From positions 1 through 24,521 of the forward strand of contig JADCBH010000097.1 in the NCBI GenBank assembly GCA_020253595.1: a stretch of DNA of 24,521 nucleotides, in the 5' to 3' direction. Positions within the stretch are counted from its first letter, which is position 1; each line of letters opens with the position of its first letter. Shown one piece after another: positions 8,383-14,918 of the stretch. The translations under genes were made by a program, and so were the position numbers. Under the pieces are notes generated by a model. The model had not been told where the DNA came from, did not search any database, and saw nothing but the letters and a program-made list of their open reading frames with translations. The stretch comes from Brevundimonas sp. (lineage in GTDB: Bacteria; Pseudomonadota; Alphaproteobacteria; Caulobacterales; Caulobacteraceae).

Positions 8383-9540
8383 TTAGAAGTTGATGCCGAT
8401 GGTGGCGCGACGGTTCAGCGGCTCACGAACGCCGTCGGCGGTCGGGCGGGCCAGCTGGGTTTCACCACGGCCGTCCAGCGAGATCACGCCGCCGTTCACA
8501 CCCTGGGCGACCAGGGCATCAGCGACCGTGCGCGCACGGCGGTTCGACAGACCCACGTTGTAGGCGGCCGAACCCGAGGTGTCGGCGTGGCCGACGACCA
8601 GGATGCGCGTCGGGCGACCCGACTTGGCGTAGTTGGCCGCCTGGGTCACGACCGAGTTGGCTTCCGCCGTCAGGGTCGAACGATCCCAGTCGAAGTACAC
8701 CACGAACTCACGCGCCTGCGGAGCCGGCGGAGGCGGCGGCGGGGGCGGAGGAGGCGGCGGGGGCGGAGGAGGCGGCGGCGGCGGGTCGTTACGAACCGGC
8801 GGCGGCGGCGGGGCGTCAGCACCGAAGGCGTAACGCAGACCCAGCGTCACCGTGTGCGACTGGTCATAGTCGCCTTCCCAGGTGCCCAGAGCCGGAGCCC
8901 CCGACGTGACCGAAGCGAACTCCATGTCGCCCGTCAGATAGCGGTAGGTCAGGTCAATGTTGGCCCGGTCGCCGATGGCATAGGCCAGACCCGCGATCGC
9001 CTGGGCCGCGAACTTCGTCGACGAATCGTCGGCCACGAAGGTCGTGGTGCGAACCGGCTGACGCAGGGTGCCGATCAGGTCGGTGTTGACGCGGTTCACG
9101 CCCACGCCCAGACCAACGAAGGGACGAACGCCCCAGTACTCGCTGCCGAAGTCGTAGATGACATTGGCCATCAGGGCGACCGACTCGACGTCACCTTCCG
9201 GCGACAGGCAAGGACCCGTCGCAGGCGCGATGTTGCAAAGACCCGACGGCGCGTTGTTGTTCGCGCGACGAACCGTGCCCACGTCGCCCGAGCGGTAACC
9301 GCCCTCAAGCTCAACGCGCCAGTTCGGGTTGAAGCGATAGCCAAGACGCGCAAACGCAGCCCAGCCATTGTTCACTTCAACGTTCCAGTTCACGCCCGTC
9401 GTCGAAGACTCGGCGTTGATGTCGTCCATGGTGTGATAACCGGCGTCAACCGCGCCATACCACCCATCCGGCTCAGCCGAAGCAGCACCAGCGGCGAGAA
9501 CGCCGACTGCTGCGACGCTGGCGAGAAGTTTCAGCTTCAT
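8383..9540 (-). CDS. OmpA-family outer-membrane protein with polyproline linker
   Basis: The 385-residue protein starts at the ATG at 9540, which has GAGGA five bases upstream; earlier in-frame starts lack this. A Sec signal peptide (1-22, MKLKLLASVAAVGVLAAGAASA) precedes an 8-strand-type beta-barrel (about 23-240, motifs GWYGAVDAGYHT, LGYRFNPNWRVELEGGYR, GLRYAFG). A linker of five prolines, VRND and then twenty consecutive prolines follows, and then an OmpA peptidoglycan-binding domain (VVYFDWDRSTLT, VVGHADTSGS, NVGLSNRRARTVADAL, EPLNRRATIGINF). It should tie the outer membrane to the cell wall. The linker DNA is built of near-identical 18-bp units and may vary in length. It diverges from the SDR gene. 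Confidence 0.93.
   Translation of the reverse strand: MKLKLLASVAAVGVLAAGAASAEPDGWYGAVDAGYHTMDDINAESSTTGVNWNVEVNNGWAAFARLGYRFNPNWRVELEGGYRSGDVGTVRRANNNAPSGLCNIAPATGPCLSPEGDVESVALMANVIYDFGSEYWGVRPFVGLGVGVNRVNTDLIGTLRQPVRTTTFVADDSSTKFAAQAIAGLAYAIGDRANIDLTYRYLTGDMEFASVTSGAPALGTWEGDYDQSHTVTLGLRYAFGADAPPPPPVRNDPPPPPPPPPPPPPPPPPPPPAPQAREFVVYFDWDRSTLTAEANSVVTQAANYAKSGRPTRILVVGHADTSGSAAYNVGLSNRRARTVADALVAQGVNGGVISLDGRGETQLARPTADGVREPLNRRATIGINF
8728..8785. repeat. 18-bp-unit tandem repeat encoding the polyproline linker
   Basis: The stretch is built from units like ggaggcggcgggggcgga, repeated with small length differences (one 21-bp and two 18-bp units). It encodes most of an uninterrupted run of 20 Pro codons (CCG, CCT, CCC) on the minus strand. 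Replication slippage in multiples of three would change linker length without breaking the frame. Confidence 0.7.
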
Positions 9541-9626
9541 GTCAGTCCTCATGTCGATTTGAATGCCCAACGATCACGCTTACACGTGACGCTCACCGGG
9601 CCGAACGGGAGAGTTGGGCCCAAGTT

Positions 9627-9649
9627 CCCTATTTCGGCTCGGAATAGGG
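9627..9649. promoter_or_regulatory. Dyad in the ompA/SDR divergent region
   Basis: CCCTATT at 9627-9633 is the inverse of AATAGGG at 9643-9649, with two further pairs inside, giving a 23-bp dyad about 90 bases from each start codon. It could be an operator for either divergent gene. As RNA it would form a hairpin without a U tract. Confidence 0.4.
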
Positions 9650-9741
9650 CGACTGTGGCGCCCTTTCAACACATATCGCCCCCTTGGCGAGGAAAACACG
9701 CCTGTTATCAGGACAGACCAGAACGGCAGGAGACGAAACAA

Positions 9742-10650
9742 ATGGCGATTCGGTTTGACGGCAAGGTGGCGATCGTCACCGGCGCGGGTGGCGGCCTGGG
9801 TCGCAGCCACGCCCTGGCGCTGGCAGCGCGCGGTGCGAAAGTGGTCGTGAACGACCTGGGGGTCGCGCGCGACGGCTCGGGAAGCTCGCATTCGCCGGCC
9901 GAGGCCGTTGTGGCGGAAATCGTCGCCGCCGGCGGCGAAGCGATCGCGAACGGGGCCTCGGTCACCGATCCCGACGCCGTGAAGGCCATGGTGACCGAAG
10001 CGACCGACCGGTGGGGCTCGGTCGATATCCTGGTCAACAATGCCGGCGTCCTGCGCGACAAGACCTTCGCCAAGATGGAGATCGAGGACTTCCGCTTCGT
10101 GGTCGACGTCCACCTGATGGGAGCGGTGAACTGCACCAAGGCGGTGTGGGACGGGATGCGCGAGCGGAACTACGGCCGGATCGTCATGACGACCTCGTCG
10201 TCGGGGCTGTACGGCAACTTCGGTCAGTCGAACTATGGCGCGGCCAAGATGGCCTTGGTCGGCTTCATGCAGACCCTGTCGATCGAGGGGGCCAAGAACG
10301 ACATCCGGGTCAACTGCCTGGCCCCCACCGCCCATACCCGCATGACCGAGGACCTGGGAGCCGCCCTGCCGCTCGAAGCGCTGGGGCCCGAGCTGGTCAC
10401 GCCGGGCCTTCTCTATCTCGTCAGCCAGGACGCGCCGACGCGCTGCATCCTGGGGGCCGGGGCCGGCGGGTTCGAACGGGCCTATGTGACCCTGACCCAG
10501 GGCATCCGGGTCGTGGGTGACGATGCGCCGGAACAGATCGCCGCCCGCTTCGCTGAGATCGGCGACCGTGCCGGCGAGATCGTGCCGGAGATGGGCGCAG
10601 CCCAGGGCATGATCGAGCTGACAAAGGCTCAAGCGGCTCACGGCGGCTGA
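9742..10650 (+). CDS. Short-chain dehydrogenase, 3-hydroxyacyl-CoA dehydrogenase-like (MFE-2 type)
   Basis: The 302-residue protein starts at an ATG with AGGAG nine bases upstream. It is a classical SDR: nucleotide-binding TGAGGGLG at 13-20, NNAG near 95, and catalytic S152, Y165 and K169 (NYGAAK). The N-terminal block KVAIVTGAGGGLGRSHAL and VVNDLG followed by a Gly/Ser insertion match the (3R)-hydroxyacyl-CoA dehydrogenase unit of multifunctional enzyme type 2, including a C-terminal extension beyond a normal 250-residue SDR. It probably oxidises a 3-hydroxyacyl-CoA with NAD(P)+. The thiolase 128 bases downstream fits a beta-oxidation-like role, but the substrate is unknown. It diverges from the ompA-like gene. 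Confidence 0.88.
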   Translation: MAIRFDGKVAIVTGAGGGLGRSHALALAARGAKVVVNDLGVARDGSGSSHSPAEAVVAEIVAAGGEAIANGASVTDPDAVKAMVTEATDRWGSVDILVNNAGVLRDKTFAKMEIEDFRFVVDVHLMGAVNCTKAVWDGMRERNYGRIVMTTSSSGLYGNFGQSNYGAAKMALVGFMQTLSIEGAKNDIRVNCLAPTAHTRMTEDLGAALPLEALGPELVTPGLLYLVSQDAPTRCILGAGAGGFERAYVTLTQGIRVVGDDAPEQIAARFAEIGDRAGEIVPEMGAAQGMIELTKAQAAHGG

Positions 10651-10701
10651 CGCAACGGGCCGCTGGCTTTCTCGCGCTCAGGTGGGGAAGTCTCGCTTGC
10701 C

Positions 10702-10727
10702 TTGACGCGACGGCAGGTGCCTAGGGT
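10702..10727 (+). promoter_or_regulatory. Possible promoter of the thiolase gene
   Basis: TTGACGC at 10702-10708 equals the Caulobacter-type -35 consensus. CCTAGGGT at 10720-10727, 11 bases on, only partly matches the -10 consensus GCTANAWC. It lies about 50 bases before the thiolase ATG, which would allow transcription separate from the SDR gene. Confidence 0.45.
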
Positions 10728-10778
10728 CACGCCAAACCAATCGACAATGACGCCCAGTCGTCAACCAGGGAGAGAAGA

Positions 10779-11981
10779 ATGCGTGAAGCGGTCATCGTTT
10801 CGACGGCCCGGACCCCGATCGGGCGGGCATATCGCGGGGCGTTCAACGACACTGCGCCCCAGCAGCTGGGGGCGCATGCCGTCCGCCACGCGGTCCAGCG
10901 TGCCGGCGTGGACCCGGCCGAGATCGAGGACGTTGTCATGGGTGCCGCACTCCAGCAGGGCGGCACGGGCACCAACGTCGCCCGTCAGGTCGCTCTGGCG
11001 GCGGGCCTGCCCTCGACGGTTCCGGGCATGAGCCTTGACCGCCAGTGCGCCTCCGGCCTGATGGCCATTGCCACGGCGGCAAAACAGGTGGTCTTCGATC
11101 AGCAAAAGATGGCCATCGGCGGCGGGCTGGAGTCCATCTCCCTGGTGCAGAACCAGCACATGAACCTCTACCGGATGAAGGATGAGGCGCTGCTGAAGCT
11201 GTCGCCCCACATCTATATGTCGATGCTGGAGACGGCTGAGGTCGTGGCGCGCCGGTATGGCATCAGCCGTGACCGCCAGGACGAATACGCCCTTCAGTCG
11301 CAACATCGGACGGCCCAGGCCCAGGCCGAGGGCCGGCTGGACGCCGAGGTCGTGCCGATGACCACGACCATGCTGGTCGCCGACAAGGCGACGGGCCAGA
11401 CGTCCTCGAAGGACGTCACCCTGTCCAAGGACGAGGGCAACCGTCCGGACACGACGCTGGAAGGCCTGAAGTCGCTCAAGCCCGTGTTCGGCGGCGGTGA
11501 GGAAATCCAGCAGGGTGAGTTCATCACCGCCGGCAACGCGTCCCAGCTGTCCGACGGGGCCTCGGCCTCGGTGATCATGGAAGCCGGTGAGGCGGTGAAG
11601 CGCGGCCTGCAGCCGCTCGGCGCCTATCGCGGCATGGTCGTTGCCGGTTGCGAGCCGGATGAAATGGGCATCGGCCCGGTCTACGCCGTGCCCAAACTTC
11701 TGAAGCGCCACGGCCTGACCGTTGACGACATCGGCATCTGGGAGCTGAACGAAGCCTTCGCCGTGCAGGTGCTCTATTGCGCCGACACCCTGGGCATCCC
11801 GATGGATCGCCTGAACGTGTCGGGCGGGGCCATCTCGATCGGGCACCCTTACGGCATGTCAGGCGCGCGCATGACAGGCCACGTGCTGATCGAGGGCAAG
11901 CGCCGGGGAGCCAAATACGGCGTCGTCACCATGTGCGTCGGCGGGGGCATGGGCGCGGCCGGGCTGTTCGAGATCTACTGA
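10779..11981 (+). CDS. Thiolase (acetyl-CoA C-acyltransferase family)
   Basis: The 400-residue protein has the full thiolase signature: nucleophile C90 in LDRQCASG, NEAFA in WELNEAFAVQ, H356 in SIGHPYGMSGAR and C386 in CVGGGMGAAGLF. Such enzymes either cleave 3-ketoacyl-CoA with CoA or condense two acetyl-CoA units. Sequence alone does not separate the degradative from the biosynthetic type, though the adjacent MFE-2-like dehydrogenase favours fatty-acid or related acyl-CoA breakdown. AGGGAGA lies just upstream of the ATG. The last 24 coding bases before the final Tyr codon are repeated exactly 89 bp downstream, outside the gene. Confidence 0.92.
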   Translation: MREAVIVSTARTPIGRAYRGAFNDTAPQQLGAHAVRHAVQRAGVDPAEIEDVVMGAALQQGGTGTNVARQVALAAGLPSTVPGMSLDRQCASGLMAIATAAKQVVFDQQKMAIGGGLESISLVQNQHMNLYRMKDEALLKLSPHIYMSMLETAEVVARRYGISRDRQDEYALQSQHRTAQAQAEGRLDAEVVPMTTTMLVADKATGQTSSKDVTLSKDEGNRPDTTLEGLKSLKPVFGGGEEIQQGEFITAGNASQLSDGASASVIMEAGEAVKRGLQPLGAYRGMVVAGCEPDEMGIGPVYAVPKLLKRHGLTVDDIGIWELNEAFAVQVLYCADTLGIPMDRLNVSGGAISIGHPYGMSGARMTGHVLIEGKRRGAKYGVVTMCVGGGMGAAGLFEIY

Positions 11982-12064
11982 GGACGCCGAACGCCGAGTC
12001 CAAATCGGGGAAAGTCCCGAGACGCGAAGCGTTTCGCGGCGGCGCGGCCGGGCTGTTCGAGATC
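11952..12064 (+). repeat. Direct repeat copying the 3' end of the thiolase gene
   Basis: Bases 11952-11975, encoding the end of the thiolase (GAAGLFEI), recur identically at 12041-12064. The copy is followed by cacaga instead of the tac-tga that ends the gene. The two copies are 89 bp apart. The 65 bases between contain short hairpins, including CGCGAA/TTCGCG at 12023-12038. It looks like a partial duplication or a recombination scar. Confidence 0.8.
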
Positions 12065-12092
12065 CACAGAGACCTGGGGGCATCGCCGGTCC

Positions 12093-12129
12093 AACCGCCG
12101 CTACGCAGGGATTCTGCGGTGCGGCGGTT
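12093..12129. repeat. REP-like hairpin between thiolase and PadR genes
   Basis: AACCGCCGC (12093-12101) pairs with GCGGCGGTT (12121-12129). Inside it CGCAG pairs with CTGCG around a five-base loop, with a two-base mismatch on each side between the stems. No T tract follows on either strand, so it is a stable hairpin of unknown role, perhaps an mRNA end or a REP element. Confidence 0.55.
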
Positions 12130-12146
12130 CCGTCTCCGCGTCGGGC

Positions 12147-12176
12147 TTGCCAACAAACTCGATATATGTCGATATG
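12147..12176 (+). promoter_or_regulatory. Candidate promoter and PadR operator
   Basis: TTGCCA at 12147-12152 could be a -35 element. It is followed by an AT-rich patch with TCGATAT repeated at 12159-12165 and 12169-12175 (10-bp period), containing ATAT-N4-ATAT, very unlike the GC-rich surroundings. A -10-like GATATG at 12171-12176 would place the RNA start near the PadR ATG, suggesting a leaderless message. PadR-type regulators usually bind AT-rich dyads at their own promoter. Confidence 0.5.
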
Positions 12177-12180
12177 AGTT

Positions 12181-12501
12181 ATGGCTCGTCGATCGAACAT
12201 CTCTCCGCAGACCCGAAGGGTCTTCGCTGCCCTCGCCCAGCAGCCGCAGGCGTGGCGGCACGGCTACGATCTGTCCCGGGAGACCAGTGTCAAATCCGGC
12301 ACCCTTTATCCGCTTCTGATGAGGCTGACCGATCAGGGACTGCTGGAGGCAGAGTGGCGTCAGCCGCTGGAACCGGGACGGCCGCCCCGCCACGCCTACC
12401 GTCTGACGAGCACCGGTGTGGCACTCGCCGCTGCACAGGCAACCGAGGTTCCCGCCGGGGCAGTCCCGACCGGGCAGATCGCACCCGGAGCAGCCGCATG
12501 A
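12181..12501 (+). CDS. PadR-family transcriptional regulator
   Basis: The 106-residue protein is a small PadR winged-helix regulator (subfamily without the long C-terminal domain). The fold is recognisable from SPQTRRVFAALAQ, HGYDLSRETSVKSGTLYPLLMRL (recognition helix region), QGLLEAEW and the wing HAYRLTSTGVAL. It should bind DNA as a dimer and repress its own operon. There is no clear ribosome binding site, and the gene may be leaderless. Its TGA overlaps the ATG of the following membrane protein (ATGA). The arrangement of PadR followed by small membrane proteins suggests that it controls an envelope module; its signal is unknown. Confidence 0.9.
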   Translation: MARRSNISPQTRRVFAALAQQPQAWRHGYDLSRETSVKSGTLYPLLMRLTDQGLLEAEWRQPLEPGRPPRHAYRLTSTGVALAAAQATEVPAGAVPTGQIAPGAAA

Positions 12502-13094
12502 AGCGGGACATCAGGGTCCAGATCGCCCTAGGACTGGCGGATTATCTGGAGTGGCTTCTTCCGTCGTCGCGATCCGAATGGGCTGCCGGGATGAAGGCGG
12601 AGATCGAGGCGATCGAGACACCGGGCGCAGCACTGGCCTTCGCTTGGGGCTGCCTGGGCGCTGCCTGTCTGCGCCGGCTGCGCACCCTTGAGGGCACGTT
12701 GATCGCTGTCCGGGCCGTGGTGGCAGCCATTATCCTGATATTCGCAGTCGAAGTGCTGGCGACGGCCCGTGCCTTCACGGGGCTGACAACACCCGACATC
12801 CTGCCGCCGGTGACGGCCACGATCGGTCTCGCCTTCGCGGTTGCCGGGCTGGCCTTGCTGAGCCGGGGCCCCTTTGCCCTCGCCGCCGTGGCCGCGATCA
12901 TGCTGGTCCTGAACACGATCGGCCTGGCGGCCAACGACGTGTCGGCCACGGTTCATGCGGTCGTGCTTCGAGCCCTCGTTCTCGAGGGCTATCTGCTCTG
13001 GTCGCTTCTGCTGCTGGGCGGCCTGATGCTCCATGGATGCGGGCGCTCCGCGCGACTGGCCGATTTCGCCCGACGCCACGGTTGGGCAGGATGA
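12498..13094 (+). CDS. Membrane protein of unknown function in the PadR operon
   Basis: Start is the ATG overlapping the PadR stop. The 198-residue product has a soluble N-terminal stretch of about 45 residues with the pattern EWAAGMKAEIEAI, then four or five hydrophobic segments (about 68-88, 103-118, 121-140, 150-175, and a weaker one near 48-60), and a basic C-terminal tail. A Trp-x3-Met-x-Ala-Glu pattern like the one here occurs in the N-terminal parts of several uncharacterised membrane proteins encoded beside PadR or sigma-factor genes. It has no transporter or enzyme motif I can name. Its TGA overlaps the next ATG, so all three genes are translationally coupled. Confidence 0.82.
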   Translation: MKRDIRVQIALGLADYLEWLLPSSRSEWAAGMKAEIEAIETPGAALAFAWGCLGAACLRRLRTLEGTLIAVRAVVAAIILIFAVEVLATARAFTGLTTPDILPPVTATIGLAFAVAGLALLSRGPFALAAVAAIMLVLNTIGLAANDVSATVHAVVLRALVLEGYLLWSLLLLGGLMLHGCGRSARLADFARRHGWAG

Positions 13095-13438
13095 TGCGAG
13101 GCCTGATGAAGGTCCTGACAGGGCTCGCAATGGCGCTGGGCCTTGTCCATCTGGGACTGTCCGCCCTGACGAGTGTGCGGGCCTGGGGTCTGGACACCCT
13201 GTGGTTTGCAGGGTCCGGACTGGCCATCCTTGTCGCCGCCCTGATCAATGTCGTCATGATCCGCGCAAGAGAGATCGACCGCGTTCAGAGCGCCGTCTGG
13301 TTCATCGCCAATCTTGCGCTGACCGGCTTCTTCGGGCTCGCCTGGCTGGTCCTCAAGGAACCCCAGGTGATCGTTGGAGGTCTGGTGTTCGCCCTGCTGT
13401 CGGCAGGCATTGCAGGACGATCGGTCGCCCGGGCCTGA
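13091..13438 (+). CDS. Small four-helix membrane protein in the PadR operon
   Basis: Start is the ATG at 13091 overlapping the previous stop (ATGA); an in-frame GTG or other start further upstream would run back into the previous gene. The 115-residue protein is almost entirely hydrophobic, with four predicted membrane helices (about 5-26, 37-57, 68-90 and 93-110) and short charged loops such as RAREIDRVQ between helices two and three. I recognise no family. It probably works with the membrane protein before it, perhaps as one complex. The gene ends 15 bases from the convergent WYL regulator. Confidence 0.8.
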   Translation: MMRGLMKVLTGLAMALGLVHLGLSALTSVRAWGLDTLWFAGSGLAILVAALINVVMIRAREIDRVQSAVWFIANLALTGFFGLAWLVLKEPQVIVGGLVFALLSAGIAGRSVARA

Positions 13439-13453
13439 CGCAAGGCTCCAGCC

Positions 13454-14179
13454 TCAGTGCAACCCCGGCTTGCCCGCCGCGATCCAGGCCGCCTTGTCCG
13501 CCTCCATCTTCGCCCGCCAGCGGGCGCGCAGCCGGGCCGGGCGGTCGGGGTAGCGATCGTCCAGAAACTCGGCCTCCACCACCCGGTCGGTGCGGAAGGT
13601 GCGGAAGTCGGCGCGGGTCTCGCACCAGCCGACCAGCAGCCGGGTGGTCTCGCGATAGCCGATCAGAAAGGGCCAGATGACACGGTGGCTGGCCCGGCCC
13701 TGTTCGTCGCTGTAGTCCAGCCTGAGCTTGCGACCGGCATGGATAGAGGCGCGCACCCGGGCCATGTCCAGCCGGTCCGGCGACGGCACGCTCCACACCG
13801 GCCCGGACGAGACGGCCGGCTCCAGCACCACCGGTCTCAGCCGTTCGGGCACGGTGGCGGCGATCTTGGCGATCAGGTCCCGGGCCGCGCGCGCCAGCGC
13901 GGGGTCGCCACGCCCGGCCACCCACTGGGCCCCCAGCACCGCCGCCTCGATCTCGTCCGAGGTCAGCATCAGGGGCGGCATATCGTACCCGCCGTCCAGA
14001 ACATAGCCGATGCCCGCCTCGCCCCGGATCGGCACCCGCTGGCTCATCAGGGCGGCGATGTCGCGATAGACGCTGCGTTTGGACGTCTCCAGCTCAGCCG
14101 CGATCGATTCCGCCGTCACGGGCTGGGAACTCCTTCGGAGCAACTGAACGATCTGGAACAGGCGGTCTGCGCGTCTCAT
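13454..14179 (-). CDS. WYL-domain (YafY-type) transcriptional regulator
   Basis: I start it at the ATG at 14179, giving MRRADRLFQIVQLLR as in the family (241 residues); an ATG at 14212 lies inside the operator-like palindrome and is less likely. An N-terminal helix-turn-helix (about 1-60, TAESIAAELETSKRSVYRDIAAL) is followed by a WYL domain (about 130-205, HRVIWPFLIGYRETTRLLVGWCETRADFRTFRTDRV) expected to sense a ligand. YafY-type regulators usually control themselves and a divergent neighbour. Here that is the glutathione transferase gene, with a 24-bp palindrome between them. Confidence 0.9.
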   Translation of the reverse strand: MRRADRLFQIVQLLRRSSQPVTAESIAAELETSKRSVYRDIAALMSQRVPIRGEAGIGYVLDGGYDMPPLMLTSDEIEAAVLGAQWVAGRGDPALARAARDLIAKIAATVPERLRPVVLEPAVSSGPVWSVPSPDRLDMARVRASIHAGRKLRLDYSDEQGRASHRVIWPFLIGYRETTRLLVGWCETRADFRTFRTDRVVEAEFLDDRYPDRPARLRARWRAKMEADKAAWIAAGKPGLH

Positions 14180-14199
14180 CTGTGTGCCGTACCGGACGA

Positions 14200-14223
14200 C
14201 TGCTGACAGCATGCTGGCAGCAG
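14200..14223. promoter_or_regulatory. 24-bp palindrome, likely operator of the WYL regulator
   Basis: The two halves CTGCTGACAGCA and TGCTGGCAGCAG (14200-14211 and 14212-14223) pair at 11 of 12 positions with no spacer. The site lies in the 112-base divergent region, 21 bases from the WYL start and 69 from the GST start, the expected place for a shared operator. Confidence 0.7.
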
Positions 14224-14291
14224 GGTGGCGGTAGTCAATCTCTCACGGCCAAGGCGGTCCCGCCGAGGCTCATTGGATGGGAGAGAAAATC

Positions 14292-14906
14292 ATGCTGACC
14301 CTGTTTCACGCCCCGCAATCACGCTCGTCACGGATCGTCTGGCTGATCGAGGAATTGGGGGCCGCCGCCCGCATCGAATATTGCAAAATCGCCCACCGCA
14401 ACGGTCAGAAGGTCGGCGAGCCGGACGTCAAGAATCCTCACCCGGACGGCAAGGTCCCGGCGCTGACGCACGACGGCGCCTTGATAACAGAATCGGCCGC
14501 TGTGGCCCTCTATCTGACCGACCTGTTTCCGGAGGCCGGCCTCGGCGCCTTGCCCGGTTCGCCGGAGCGTGGGCCTCTGCTGACCTGGCTCGCCTGGGCG
14601 GCGGGCGAACTGGAGCCGGCGGTCTGGAGCAAGATGACCGGCGAGGCGGATCGCGATCCGATGTCAAAGGCCCGGTATGAAGCCGCCGTCGGTCGGCTGC
14701 TCGAGACGCTGTGGGAAGGCCCTTGGCTGATGGGCGACCGGTTCACCGTGGCGGACGTGATGATCGGTTCGTCACTCGGCTGGGCCCGGTTCGCCTTCCC
14801 GGACAGCCCCTTGCTGGACGCCTATGCCGAGCGGCTGGCGCAGCGGCCGGCCCGCATCCGGGCGGACGCCAGAGATGCGGCGAACGCAGCGCTGGAAGCG
14901 GCCTGA
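14292..14906 (+). CDS. Glutathione S-transferase family protein
   Basis: The 204-residue protein has a thioredoxin-like N-terminal domain (MLTLFHAPQSRSSRIVWLIEELG, then DGKVPALTHDGALITESAAVALYL with the cis-Pro and the ES glutathione-binding pair) and an all-helical C-terminal domain (GPWLMGDRFTVADVMIGSSL, the usual N-capping box). It should conjugate or reduce substrates with glutathione in the cytoplasm; the substrate is unknown. GGGAGAG lies about 8 bases before the ATG at 14292, preferred over the ATG at 14277 that would overlap that binding site. Divergence from the WYL regulator suggests inducible expression. It converges on otsA, six bases away. Confidence 0.92.
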   Translation: MLTLFHAPQSRSSRIVWLIEELGAAARIEYCKIAHRNGQKVGEPDVKNPHPDGKVPALTHDGALITESAAVALYLTDLFPEAGLGALPGSPERGPLLTWLAWAAGELEPAVWSKMTGEADRDPMSKARYEAAVGRLLETLWEGPWLMGDRFTVADVMIGSSLGWARFAFPDSPLLDAYAERLAQRPARIRADARDAANAALEAA

Positions 14907-14918
14907 TCCCCCTCAGGC
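14901..14918. terminator. Small inverted repeat spanning the convergent GST and otsA stops
   Basis: GCCTGA (14901-14906) and TCAGGC (14913-14918) pair around the six-base gap tccccc. Each arm contains the stop codon of one gene. With no T tract on either side it is at most a weak bidirectional terminator. Confidence 0.35.

Noticed and set aside
9580..10641. A long minus-strand frame opposite the SDR gene.
   Set aside because: The SDR has all catalytic motifs and a good ribosome binding site; the opposite frame has none.
11777..12319. An open frame on the plus strand across the thiolase end and PadR start.
   Set aside because: It overlaps two well-supported genes in other frames; its only family-like stretch comes from the duplicated thiolase tail.
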